Assembly (NCBI RefSeq): GCF_023516595.1
Contig: NZ_JAMGBG010000052.1
Span: 62,001 to 126,000 of the forward strand
Length of the DNA: 64,000 nt
Origin: Streptomyces neyagawaensis
GTDB lineage: Bacteria > Actinomycetota > Actinomycetes > Streptomycetales > Streptomycetaceae
Reading direction: 5' to 3'
The position numbers and the translations under genes are program-made. The notes under the pieces were generated by a model. The model was not told the origin of the DNA. It was given only the letters and a program-made list of their open reading frames with translations, and did not search any database. Below are positions 1-7,925 of this stretch, in pieces. Within the stretch, counting starts at the first letter, position 1, and each line of letters opens with the position of its first letter.

Positions 1-1369
1 CCGCCGTGAGCGCCGCACGCTGGCGGGCGGTGGGCCGCGCCGGGAAGTAGAGGTAGCAGACACCGCCGGTGCCGGAGACGACCTTGCCGGAGGCGTTGTA
101 CCGCTTGGTCCGCAGCCAGATGTTCTCCCACTCGCGCCGCAGGTAGACGCGGCGCACGGCCTCGTTGGTCGGGGAGTTCGGGTCGTTGGCGACGACGTCC
201 CCGGCGGCGGTGAAGCCGATCACCGTCATCAGGTGACCGGGCGTGCCGTAGCCCGCCCCGGTCAGCTCGCTTGCGAGGAACGACTGGGAGGTGATCACCG
301 GGATGCCCGCCGCGATCAGCTTCTCCAGGTCGGTGAGCGAGCCCAGCCGGGTCACCACGCCCTGGAGGTCCCGGTAGGTGGCGGCGTAGGCGGCGTTGAA
401 GGGCCAGTTGCCGCAGCCCTCGTACGCGTAGTCGTAGGTGAACCGGGCGGCGTGGCACACCTGCGGGTCCGCGAACTCCGGATCGACCCAGGACAGGTCC
501 TCGGCGCTGGGCCTCCGCCCCCAGTACTCGATGATCATCTGGGAGGACGTGGGGCTGCACCAGGCCTCGCCGCCGTTGTCGTACTCCGGGTACTGGCCCT
601 TGTGGGTCTCCTGGGAGTAGCGCGGGACGTCCAGTTCGCGGGCGAGGCCGGGAGCGGAGGCCGGGACGGTGAAGCGGTCGGGGACGTCGGAGCCCATCGC
701 GCCGAGGCGCCAGACCGTGGGGGTGAGTCGGGTGCCGGGGGTGCGGTGGAGGGTCAGCCGCAGGCGGTACGAGGCGAGGCGCAGCCCCGTGGCCGGATCG
801 TCGATTGCGAAGGTGTCCGTCCAGACGCTGCTCCGGCCGTCCTTCTGCCCGTCGAGGGAGGTCCGCCGGATGTCCTTGTCCCCCGACGCCCACCGGCCCA
901 TGACGTACCAGGGGGTGTCGGTGCCGTCGGAGTAGGTGCCCCGCAGTTCGATCTGGACCCAGGTGCCGTCGGGGGTGTGGGCGTTCCAGGAGGGGATGAC
1001 CTCGGTGGCGGGCACGGCGAGCCGGTGCACGGGCGACGTCCAGGTCGCGTACTCCCAGGTGGCCGTGCGGCCGGTGTGCGGGTCGGTGTAGTCGGTGGTG
1101 CCGGCCGGGGAGCCGATCACCAGCCCCGGCCGCTTCCCCGCCTGCGCGCGGGTGCCCTCGGAGGTGCCGCCGCACCAGTCGGCGTACGACGTCCAGCCGT
1201 GGTGGTCGACGAGGCGCTCCGGTGCGCGCGCCGGGCGCGCGGGGGCCTCGGTCCGGACCGGTGGCGCGGCGGCGGTGGCCGGGACGGCGGCCGCGCCTGC
1301 CGCCGCGGCGGCGGTGGCGACGGCTGCGGTCAGGACGGTCCTGCGGGACGGCTCGGAAAGTCTCGACAT
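1..1369 (-). CDS. Secreted C39-family peptidase (3' end outside window)
   Basis: The gene starts with ATG at 1369 and stays open to the left edge (456 codons visible), so its C-terminus is missing. The N-terminus has a twin-arginine-like motif (RRTVLTAAVA) and an alanine-rich hydrophobic stretch, which suggests export, possibly by Tat. About 200 residues of beta-rich sequence follow, and then a C39_2 papain-like domain: the catalytic cysteine lies in AWCSPTSSQM, a histidine in GHLMTVIGF, and an Asn/Asp in NDPNSPTN. It probably cleaves peptides or isopeptide bonds outside the cell; the substrate is unknown. It is divergent from the kinase-like gene at 1543, and a DasR-like palindrome lies between them. 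Confidence 0.85.
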   Translation of the reverse strand, partial: MSRLSEPSRRTVLTAAVATAAAAAGAAAVPATAAAPPVRTEAPARPARAPERLVDHHGWTSYADWCGGTSEGTRAQAGKRPGLVIGSPAGTTDYTDPHTGRTATWEYATWTSPVHRLAVPATEVIPSWNAHTPDGTWVQIELRGTYSDGTDTPWYVMGRWASGDKDIRRTSLDGQKDGRSSVWTDTFAIDDPATGLRLASYRLRLTLHRTPGTRLTPTVWRLGAMGSDVPDRFTVPASAPGLARELDVPRYSQETHKGQYPEYDNGGEAWCSPTSSQMIIEYWGRRPSAEDLSWVDPEFADPQVCHAARFTYDYAYEGCGNWPFNAAYAATYRDLQGVVTRLGSLTDLEKLIAAGIPVITSQSFLASELTGAGYGTPGHLMTVIGFTAAGDVVANDPNSPTNEAVRRVYLRREWENIWLRTKRYNASGKVVSGTGGVCYLYFPARPTARQRAALTA

Positions 1370-1485
1370 GGGCGGGTGACCCCCAGTGGTCCGGGAAAGA
1401 CAGTTCAGACGCACGACTGTTCGCCAACTATGGACGCCGGACGCGGACTTCTGCCAGCACCTCGGGCCTCGCCACGCCCTCCAAT

Positions 1486-1501
1486 ATTGGTCGATACCAC
1501 T
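1486..1501. promoter_or_regulatory. DasR-like operator (TGGT-N4-ACCA palindrome)
   Basis: The sequence ATTGGTCGATACCACT contains the palindrome TGGT-CGAT-ACCA and matches 13 of 16 positions of the DasR-box consensus as I remember it (ACTGGTCTAGACCACT). It lies 117 bp upstream of the secreted peptidase start and 42 bp upstream of the kinase start. DasR is the GntR-family GlcNAc/chitin regulator of Streptomyces. Binding is inferred from sequence only. Confidence 0.5.
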
Positions 1502-1542
1502 GGCACGTTCCGGCGTCACCCGTCCCGGTGTTCAATCGCCCC

Positions 1543-2196
1543 ATGCGCATCTCCCCCGCCTCCGAGGACCCCGCCGTCAGCGACCTGGCCGACCGGCTGC
1601 GGCTGCTGCCGCCCTCCTGCGGGCCGGTCCGGCTCATCGGCGTCGACGGGCACGCGGGCTCCGGGAAGACCACGTTCGCCGGGCGGCTGGCCCACGCGCT
1701 CGGAGACGCCCCCGTGCTCCATCTGGACGACATCGCCACCCACGAGGAACTGTTCGCGTGGACCGAGCGGCTGCTGGGCCAGGTGGTCGAACCACTGCGG
1801 CTCGGCGGGATCGCTCACTACGCCCCTTACGACTGGCGGCGGCGAACCTTCGGCCCCCGCGTCGCCCTGCCGCCGGAACCCGTGATCGTCGTCGAGGGGG
1901 TCGGTGCGGGACGCCGGGCGCTGCGGCCGTATCTGGCGAGGCTGGTGTGGATGGAGCTGCCGGGTAAGGAGGCGTGGGCGCGGGGGCGGGCGCGGGACGG
2001 GGCGGAACAGAGTGAGTTCTGGGCCGGATGGGTCAGGGCGGAACGCCGGCACTTCGCCGAGGATCCCTCCCGGCCGTTCGCCGATCTTCTGGTTCGTGGG
2101 GGAAAGACGGGATACGAGGTGCTGGCGGGACCTGGTGTGACTCCGCGTTCGAGGCCCGACCTCACTCAGGGTGACGACCCATCGGCAATGTGCTGA
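1543..2196 (+). CDS. Uridine kinase-like P-loop protein
   Basis: This 217-residue protein has a Walker A motif near residues 27-35 (GVDGHAGSGKTTF), the LDD and VVEGVGAG elements typical of the phosphoribulokinase/uridine kinase superfamily, and an Arg-rich lid region (ARGRARDG). The likely reaction is ATP-dependent phosphorylation of a nucleoside or other small molecule. The ATG at 1543 is chosen because coding character begins there (MRISPASEDP); the frame is open upstream but that stretch is intergenic in composition. It is cytoplasmic, with no obvious operon partner. The exact substrate cannot be assigned from sequence. Confidence 0.8.
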   Translation: MRISPASEDPAVSDLADRLRLLPPSCGPVRLIGVDGHAGSGKTTFAGRLAHALGDAPVLHLDDIATHEELFAWTERLLGQVVEPLRLGGIAHYAPYDWRRRTFGPRVALPPEPVIVVEGVGAGRRALRPYLARLVWMELPGKEAWARGRARDGAEQSEFWAGWVRAERRHFAEDPSRPFADLLVRGGKTGYEVLAGPGVTPRSRPDLTQGDDPSAMC

Positions 2197-2245
2197 ACTT
2201 GTGAAGACCCTCGCCCGAGAAGTTCCCCGAGTGCCTCAACTCGGC

Positions 2246-2275
2246 TTGACCGAGGGCCCGTACAGGTCTTACGTT
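2246..2275 (+). promoter_or_regulatory. Vegetative-type promoter
   Basis: A TTGACC hexamer at 2246-2251 is followed, after 18 bp, by TACGTT at 2270-2275, which fits the Streptomyces HrdB-type -35/-10 pattern. The predicted start is near 2280-2282, where an ATG (2280) and a GTG (2282) both occur. A strong terminator hairpin follows 30 nt later, so the promoter either drives a very short transcript or is attenuated before the AAA+ gene. Confidence 0.5.
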
Positions 2276-2311
2276 CTCAATGTGCGGCCCATGGGAGCCG
2301 CCCTCCTACGC

Positions 2312-2347
2312 GAAGCCCCCGGTTGTTCCCCCGTGATCGGGGGCTTC
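2312..2347 (+). terminator. Intrinsic terminator / attenuator hairpin
   Basis: A perfect 10-bp stem (GAAGCCCCCG, 2312-2321, with CGGGGGCTTC, 2338-2347) has a 16-nt loop and is followed by GTTCTG. It lies 36 nt after the promoter at 2246-2275 and 285 bp before the AAA+ gene. It could end a small RNA or attenuate the downstream gene. Confidence 0.6.
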
Positions 2348-2631
2348 GTTCTGCCCTCGGCCGGTCTCCGGACCCCTCCCGGCGCACGATTTCTTCACCC
2401 TCGGTCACCGTGCGCTATGCGCCCCGTCTGCTCCCACCTCGCAATTCGAGCCCTGCGGCACCCTTCGAAGGGCACCCGACCCGCAGGTACGATGCCCTGG
2501 GTGCGACCTTCGGACGGTTGCGGCAAACGTGACCACGCAACTCCCGTCCGCGGCACAGCGGTTCGAGAAGGCTGCCGACGGGCACCGGCCCGTTCGGTTT
2601 CCACACGGGGGCACGGTTTGTGGGGGACGTG

Positions 2632-4497
2632 ATGGACTTCGGCTCGCGGGGCCCCGAGGCTCCGGCCGACCTCGCCTGGCTGCGAGGCGTGGACGCCTAC
2701 ACCATGGGCGCGTATCCGCAGGCGGAGGAGGAGTTCCGCGCCGCGGTGCGGATGGATCCGGGCATGGCCGACGGCTGGCTCGGACTGCACGCGCTGCGGG
2801 TGGACACGACGACCGCCCTGCTGCGGATGTTCCGGCACCGGGAGCGCTTCGGGGAGCAGCGGGCCCGCCATCGGCGCACCCTCAATTCCTGGTACTGGCT
2901 CGGCTGGTGGGTCCAGCCGGTCCTGGAGACCCCGCGCGACCTGCTCCTCGCCCACGCCTCGCACTGGCTGGACGGGCGCCACGTCCCCGAACTGGACCGG
3001 GCGCTCGCGGGGCTGCCACCGGTGGACGCCGACTCCCAGGTGCGCTTCCTGCACGCCTGCCGCGCCTACCTCGTCAAGGACTGGGAGCAGCTGGTCCGGC
3101 ACACCGATCCCCTCCTCGACGATCCCCTGCTCGGTATCGAGGCCGGCCTCTTCGGCGGCATGGCCCGGGTCCGCCTGGAGACGTACGGGCAGGCCGAGCC
3201 GCTGCTGTCCGCGGCGCTGATGCGCTGCCGCAGCGAGCAGCCGCAGCGCAAGGAACTGCGGTACTGGCTGGCCCGGGCGCACGAGGGGACCGGACGCAGT
3301 GCCGCCGCGCTGCCGCTCTACCGGGCCGTGCACCGGGTCGACCCGGCCTTCATGGACACCTCCGCGCGGCTCGCGGCCATCGCCGAGGGGGACGGGTACG
3401 ACGACGCGGCCGACCTCGCGGCGATCGCGCTCGCCGGGATCGGGCAGGACGCGCTCGACGGGGGCGACGGTCTCGACCCGCTCTTCGACTCCGAGGGCCG
3501 GGACCTGAAGCTCTCCGATCCGGACCCCGTGCCGCCGGGCGGGCTGCCGCCCGAGGCGGGCGACACCTTCGTACGGCAGAAGTCCGTGGTGCGGATCGAT
3601 CCGCTGCCGGCCGGGCCGACCGATCCCGAACTGCTGGAGGAGGCGCTCGCCGAGCTGGAGCGGATGGTCGGCCTGGAACCGGTGAAGCGGCAGGTCAAGG
3701 CGTTGTCCGCGCAGCTGAACATGGCGCGGCTGCGGGCCGGGCAGGGGCTGCCCGTACAGCCCCCCAAGCGGCACTTCGTCTTCTCCGGGCCGTCCGGGAC
3801 GGGGAAGACGACCGTCGCCCGAATACTGGGCCGGGTCTTCTACGCGCTCGGGCTGCTGGGCGGGGACCATCTGGTGGAGGCCCAGCGGGCGGATCTCGTC
3901 GGCGAGTACCTGGGACAGACCGCCGTGAAGGCCAACGAGCTGATCGACTCGGCGATCGGCGGGGTGCTGTTCGTGGACGAGGCGTACTCCCTGTCCAACT
4001 CCGGGTACGGCAAGGGGGACGCGTACGGCGACGAGGCGCTGCAGGTGCTGCTGAAGCGGGCCGAGGACAACCGGGACCATCTCGTGGTGATCCTCGCGGG
4101 GTACCCGGAGGGGATGGACCGGCTGCTCGCCGCGAACCCCGGACTGTCGTCGCGGTTCACGACGCGGGTCGACTTCCCCTCCTACCGGCCGCTGGAGCTC
4201 ACCGCGATCGGTGAGGTGCTCGCCGCGGAGAACGGGGACGTGTGGGACGAGGAGGCGCTGGAGGAGCTGCGCTCCATCGCCGGACATGTCGTCGAGCAGG
4301 GGTGGATCGATGAACTGGGCAACGGGCGGTTCCTGCGGACGCTGTACGAGAAGAGCTGTGCGTACCGGGATCTGCGGCTGTCGGGGTATCCGACCGTGCC
4401 GACGCGGGACGACCTGTCGACGCTGCGGTTGCCGGATCTGATGCAGGCGTACGGGGAGGTGCTGTCGGGGCGGGGGCCACAGGATCCGTCGGCGTAG
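2632..4497 (+). CDS. TPR/AAA+ ATPase, CbxX/CfxQ (EccA-like) family
   Basis: This 621-residue protein has an N-terminal half of helical, TPR-like repeats (first ~300 residues) and a C-terminal CbxX/CfxQ-type AAA+ domain. The Walker A is GPSGTGKTTVAR, the Walker B is GGVLFVDEAYSL, and a likely arginine finger lies in GLSSRFTTRV. The architecture matches EccA, the cytosolic ATPase of type VII (ESX) secretion, but no ESX genes are nearby. The ATG at 2632 is preceded by GGGGGA with a 4-nt spacer; an in-frame GTG at 2620 is the alternative. It probably remodels or chaperones a protein partner that is not identifiable here. Confidence 0.85.
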   Translation: MDFGSRGPEAPADLAWLRGVDAYTMGAYPQAEEEFRAAVRMDPGMADGWLGLHALRVDTTTALLRMFRHRERFGEQRARHRRTLNSWYWLGWWVQPVLETPRDLLLAHASHWLDGRHVPELDRALAGLPPVDADSQVRFLHACRAYLVKDWEQLVRHTDPLLDDPLLGIEAGLFGGMARVRLETYGQAEPLLSAALMRCRSEQPQRKELRYWLARAHEGTGRSAAALPLYRAVHRVDPAFMDTSARLAAIAEGDGYDDAADLAAIALAGIGQDALDGGDGLDPLFDSEGRDLKLSDPDPVPPGGLPPEAGDTFVRQKSVVRIDPLPAGPTDPELLEEALAELERMVGLEPVKRQVKALSAQLNMARLRAGQGLPVQPPKRHFVFSGPSGTGKTTVARILGRVFYALGLLGGDHLVEAQRADLVGEYLGQTAVKANELIDSAIGGVLFVDEAYSLSNSGYGKGDAYGDEALQVLLKRAEDNRDHLVVILAGYPEGMDRLLAANPGLSSRFTTRVDFPSYRPLELTAIGEVLAAENGDVWDEEALEELRSIAGHVVEQGWIDELGNGRFLRTLYEKSCAYRDLRLSGYPTVPTRDDLSTLRLPDLMQAYGEVLSGRGPQDPSA

Positions 4498-4560
4498 TGA
4501 GGGGGCGCCCTGTAGCTCGGGGGTGCGCGTCGGTTCGGCGGGTGCGGGTGGTTCGTGGTT

Positions 4561-4672
4561 TCTCGCGCAGTTCCCCGCGCCCCTGAAGGGAACGGGCCTA
4601 CGGCCCGCCCCTTCATGAAAAGCACGGGGCGCAGCCCCGGTCGCATTTCAGGGGCGCGGGGCGGTGACACAT
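4561..4672. repeat. Streptomyces GC-rich REP-like palindromic element
   Basis: The arms CCCCGCGCCCCTGAA (4573-4587) and TTCAGGGGCGCGGGG (4647-4661) form a perfect 15-bp inverted repeat around a 59-nt interior that contains two further small hairpins. The core TCGCGCAGTTCCCCGCGCCC recurs near 36571 and 63170. The element lies between the convergent AAA+ and CNNM genes and could also act as a bidirectional terminator. I know the core from many Streptomyces intergenic regions, but its function is not established to my knowledge. Confidence 0.7.
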
Positions 4673-4733
4673 GCGGCTCCGCCGCGTGGGCGCGACCAGC
4701 CCCCACGCACCCGCTCGCACCCGCGCCCTACCC

Positions 4734-5822
4734 TCAGCTCGCCAGGACGTTCTCCGGGGATCCCGTCGTCCTCGGCTCAGCCAGACGTACCGGCGGAGCC
4801 TGCCGGTGGGCCGGGTCGCGGACCTCGCCCACCAGGAGTTCCAGGACGTCCTCCAGGGCGACCAGGCCGAGGACCTTGCCGGACGCGTCGACGACCTGCG
4901 CCAGGTGCGTGGCCGCGCGGCGCATGACCGTGAGCGCGTCGTCGAGGGGGAGTTCCGAGCGGAGGGTGGTCATGGGGCGCCACACCTGCTGGGGGACAGC
5001 CCGGTCGGAGTCCTCCACGTCGAGGACGTCCTTGACGTGGAGGTAGCGGCCCATGAACGCGCCGGTCTCCGCGACCACCGGGAAGCGGGAGTAGCCGGTG
5101 CGGGCGGTCAGGGCCACCACCTGCGCGGGGGTGACCGAGGGGCCCACCGTCACCAGCGAGTCGCGCTTGAGCAGGACGTCCGTGACCGGGCGGGAGCCCA
5201 GCTCCAGCGCGTCCTCCAGGCGTTCCTGTTCCTCGGGGTCCAGCAGTCCCGCCTGGCCCGAGTCCTCGACCAGCCGACCGAGCTGGACGCTGGTGAAGAC
5301 CGCCTCCACCTCGTCCTTGGGCTCGACGCGGAAGATCTTCAGAATGACCCGGGCGCAGGCGCCGAGGCCCACCGTGACCGGTCCGCAGACTCGCGCGAAG
5401 GCGACGAGGCCGGGGCTCAGCCACAGCGCCGTCTTCTCGGGCGCCGCCATCGCCAGGTTCTTCGGCAGCATCTCGCCGATGACGAGGTGCAGGAAGACCA
5501 CCACGGCCAGCGCGATGACATACCCCAGGGGGTGGATCATCCCGTGCGGCAGATGGATCGCCTCGAACACCGGTTCAAGCAGCTTCGCCACGGTCGGCTC
5601 GGCGACCGCGCCGAGCGTCAGTGAGCAGATCGTGATGCCGAACTGGGCCGCCGCCATCATCTGCGGCAGGTTCTCCAGGCCGTGGAGGACCTGTCGGGCC
5701 CGTGCCGTGCCGAGCGGTTCGATCTGGCTGCGGCGGACCGAGACCAGGGCGAACTCGGCGCCGACGAAGAAGCCGTTGGCGAGCACGAGGAGCAGGGCGA
5801 ACAACAGTTGGAGCGCGCTCAT
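4734..5822 (-). CDS. CNNM/DUF21 + CBS-pair membrane protein (short form)
   Basis: This 362-residue protein has an N-terminal DUF21/CNNM transmembrane region (LLFALLLVLANGFFVGAEFA, with two more hydrophobic segments up to ~150), followed by a CBS pair (about 190-330; ALEDVLELLVGEV closes the second CBS). It ends soon afterwards, so the CorC/HlyC C-terminal domain found in its upstream neighbour is absent. The family is linked to Mg2+/Co2+ efflux or homeostasis. Its start overlaps the stop of the neighbour by 4 bp (ATGA), which suggests translational coupling, and the two may form a hetero-oligomer. Confidence 0.88.
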   Translation of the reverse strand: MSALQLLFALLLVLANGFFVGAEFALVSVRRSQIEPLGTARARQVLHGLENLPQMMAAAQFGITICSLTLGAVAEPTVAKLLEPVFEAIHLPHGMIHPLGYVIALAVVVFLHLVIGEMLPKNLAMAAPEKTALWLSPGLVAFARVCGPVTVGLGACARVILKIFRVEPKDEVEAVFTSVQLGRLVEDSGQAGLLDPEEQERLEDALELGSRPVTDVLLKRDSLVTVGPSVTPAQVVALTARTGYSRFPVVAETGAFMGRYLHVKDVLDVEDSDRAVPQQVWRPMTTLRSELPLDDALTVMRRAATHLAQVVDASGKVLGLVALEDVLELLVGEVRDPAHRQAPPVRLAEPRTTGSPENVLAS

Positions 5823-7162
5823 CGGGCCGCCTCCGCCAGGCTGAGGGGTTCGGAGGCGGGAGCGGTGCGCACGAGGCGTACCCGCTCGGCTCGGTAGTGC
5901 CCGACCTGGCGCACCGCCAGCCGCCAGCCGGGCAGCTCCGCCTTGTCGCCCGGCGCCGGGATCCGGCCGAGCAGGTCGGCGACGAGGCCCGCGACCGTCT
6001 CGTAGGGGCCCTCGGGCACATGGAGGCCTATGCGCTGGAGCACGTCGACGCGGCAGCTGCCGTCGACGTCCCAGGCGGGGCGGCCTTCCTCGGGCGGGGC
6101 GACGGCCAGTTCGGGCAGGTCCTGCCCGTCGTGCTCGTCGCGGACCTCGCCGACCAGTTCCTCGACGATGTCCTCCAGGGTCACCACGCCGGCCGTGCCG
6201 CCGTACTCGTCGACGACGACGGCGATGGGCTGTTCGCTGCGCAGCCGGGCCAGGAGCGGCTGCACGGGCAGCGTCTCCGGCACGAGCAGCGGGGCCTTGG
6301 CGATATGGCCGACCGGGGTGTGCAGCCGGTCCTTGGCGGGGATCGCGAGGGCGTCCTTGAGGTGGACCATGCCGACGATCTCGTCGATCCGCTCCCGGTA
6401 GACGGGGAACCGGGACAGGCCGGTGGCGCGGGTCAGGTTGACCACGTCCTCGGCGGTGGCCGAGGACTGCAGGGCGCTGACCTTCACGCGGGGCGTCATC
6501 ACGTTCTCCGCGGTCAGCTCGCCGAGGGACAGCGTGCGGACGAAGAGGTCGGCCGTGTCCTGTTCCAGGGCGCCGGCCTGCGCGGAGTGGCGGGCCAGGG
6601 AGACCAGTTCGTCGGGGGTGCGGGCCGAGGCCAGTTCCTCGGCGGGTTCGACGCCGAGCGCGCGGACCAGCCGGTTCGCGACGGCGTTGAGGCCGGCGAT
6701 GACCGGGCGGAACAGGCGGGAGAAGACGTACTGGGGGCCCGCGACGAAGCGGGCGACCTGCATCGGCCTCGACACCGCCCAGTTCTTCGGGACGAGTTCG
6801 CCGATCACCATCTGCACGGCGGACGCCAGCAGCATGCCGACGACGACGGAGACTCCGGAGACCGCGCCTTCGGGAATGCCGAGCGCGGTGAACGGGCCGT
6901 GGAGCAGCTCCGCGAGCGCCGGTTCGGCGAGCATGCCGACGACGAGGGAGGTGATGGTGATGCCGAGCTGGGTGCCGGAGAGCTGGAAGGACAGCTCCTT
7001 GAGGGCGCCCACCACCTTGTGGGCCCGGCGGTCGCCCTCGGCGGCGGCCTTCTCGGCGTCCGGTCGCTCGACCGTGACGAGGCCGAACTCGGCGGCCACG
7101 AAGAAGCCGTTGGCGAGGATGAGGAGGAAAGCGGCTGCGAGCAGCAGCAGAGGGATGGTCAT
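5819..7162 (-). CDS. CNNM/CorC-type CBS-domain transporter (full length)
   Basis: This 447-residue protein has the full family architecture: DUF21 membrane domain (LLLLAAAFLLILANGFFVAA at the N-terminus), CBS pair (about 215-340; VTLEDIVEELVGEV), and a C-terminal CorC_HlyC domain (WDVDGSCRVDVLQRIG onward). The family was formerly called hemolysin-like; the accepted role is Mg2+/divalent cation export or its control, with CBS domains sensing nucleotides or Mg-ATP. It is the first gene of a two-gene operon and overlaps the next gene by ATGA. The upstream gap has a terminator for the his/rib operon and presumably its own promoter. Confidence 0.9.
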   Translation of the reverse strand: MTIPLLLLAAAFLLILANGFFVAAEFGLVTVERPDAEKAAAEGDRRAHKVVGALKELSFQLSGTQLGITITSLVVGMLAEPALAELLHGPFTALGIPEGAVSGVSVVVGMLLASAVQMVIGELVPKNWAVSRPMQVARFVAGPQYVFSRLFRPVIAGLNAVANRLVRALGVEPAEELASARTPDELVSLARHSAQAGALEQDTADLFVRTLSLGELTAENVMTPRVKVSALQSSATAEDVVNLTRATGLSRFPVYRERIDEIVGMVHLKDALAIPAKDRLHTPVGHIAKAPLLVPETLPVQPLLARLRSEQPIAVVVDEYGGTAGVVTLEDIVEELVGEVRDEHDGQDLPELAVAPPEEGRPAWDVDGSCRVDVLQRIGLHVPEGPYETVAGLVADLLGRIPAPGDKAELPGWRLAVRQVGHYRAERVRLVRTAPASEPLSLAEAAR

Positions 7163-7283
7163 GCCGCCGCCTCGATATGTCGGGAGGGGGCGGCGCAGGT
7201 ACTACAGGACGATCCGTCCATCGCTGGAAGGAGTCACTCCTCGAAGTAGCAGGGGGCCACTGGCGTACCCGGTGGCACAACAG

Positions 7284-7314
7284 TGGCGGAGGCGCAACGA
7301 AAACGCCTCCGCCA
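7284..7314 (-). terminator. Terminator of the rib-his operon
   Basis: A perfect 11-bp stem (TGGCGGAGGCG / CGCCTCCGCCA) has a 9-nt loop. It lies 136 bp past the stop of the PH-domain gene and 122 bp before the CNNM gene start, where the long minus-strand operon is expected to end. Confidence 0.65.
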
Positions 7315-7449
7315 ACAGATTAATCAAGACATGGGCCGGTGCGGCAGGGGCGGCGGCCCTGAGTCGGCCCTGATCTTGCCCTGCGTCGGCCCCGAGCCTG
7401 CTCGGGGGCGCCCCGGATGCGCTCGCTGTCAGTCCGGGGTCACTCGGTG

Positions 7450-7905
7450 TCAGCCCCGGGGCTGTTCGGGTTCACCGACGGAGTGGGCCTCGACCAGCGC
7501 GCTCAGGGTGCGGGCGTCCTCGATGGCGTGCTGCTTGGCGATGCCGGGCTGGATGCCGAGCGCGGGCAGGCTAGTGCCGTCGGTGAGGTCGAGGAAGACC
7601 CAGGGGTCGCCGACCCGCAGGTTCACCTGGACGATCTCCGCCCAGCCGAGCCGGCGCCTCCCGGTGATGTTGACGACGGTCACTCCGGACTCGTCGGCGA
7701 CCACCTTGGGCCGGGAGAGCAGACACAGCACCCCGGCGAGCAGGGCCGCCGTGAAGACGAAGCTGAGCCGCTCGCCCGGGCCGAGGGTCGGCAGCAGCAG
7801 GGCGACCACCGTGATGACCACGAAGATCGCCGCGGCGGCGGTCAGCAGGACGGCCCGGGTGCGCCCCGGCCGGAAGGTGACCGGCAGGGCGGGCAGATCC
7901 GACAT
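7450..7905 (-). CDS. PH-domain membrane protein at the end of the his/rib operon
   Basis: This 151-residue protein has two adjacent hydrophobic segments (about 19-38 and 48-62), then a small bacterial-PH-like domain (VVADESGVTVVNITGRRRLG, followed by VQVNLRVGDPWVFLDL). Such proteins sit in the membrane with the PH-like domain in the cytoplasm. It starts 20 bp after hisG stops, so it is probably cotranscribed. In several actinobacteria a gene like this follows hisG, but no enzymatic role in histidine synthesis is known. Function unknown. Confidence 0.75.
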   Translation of the reverse strand: MSDLPALPVTFRPGRTRAVLLTAAAAIFVVITVVALLLPTLGPGERLSFVFTAALLAGVLCLLSRPKVVADESGVTVVNITGRRRLGWAEIVQVNLRVGDPWVFLDLTDGTSLPALGIQPGIAKQHAIEDARTLSALVEAHSVGEPEQPRG

Positions 7906-7925
7906 CGCGTACGACTCCCCGGAAC

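Noticed and set aside
2171-2632. 153-codon open frame before the AAA+ gene
   Set aside because: Crosses a strong terminator hairpin and promoter elements, lacks a ribosome site, and its translation shows no family features. Treated as regulatory DNA.
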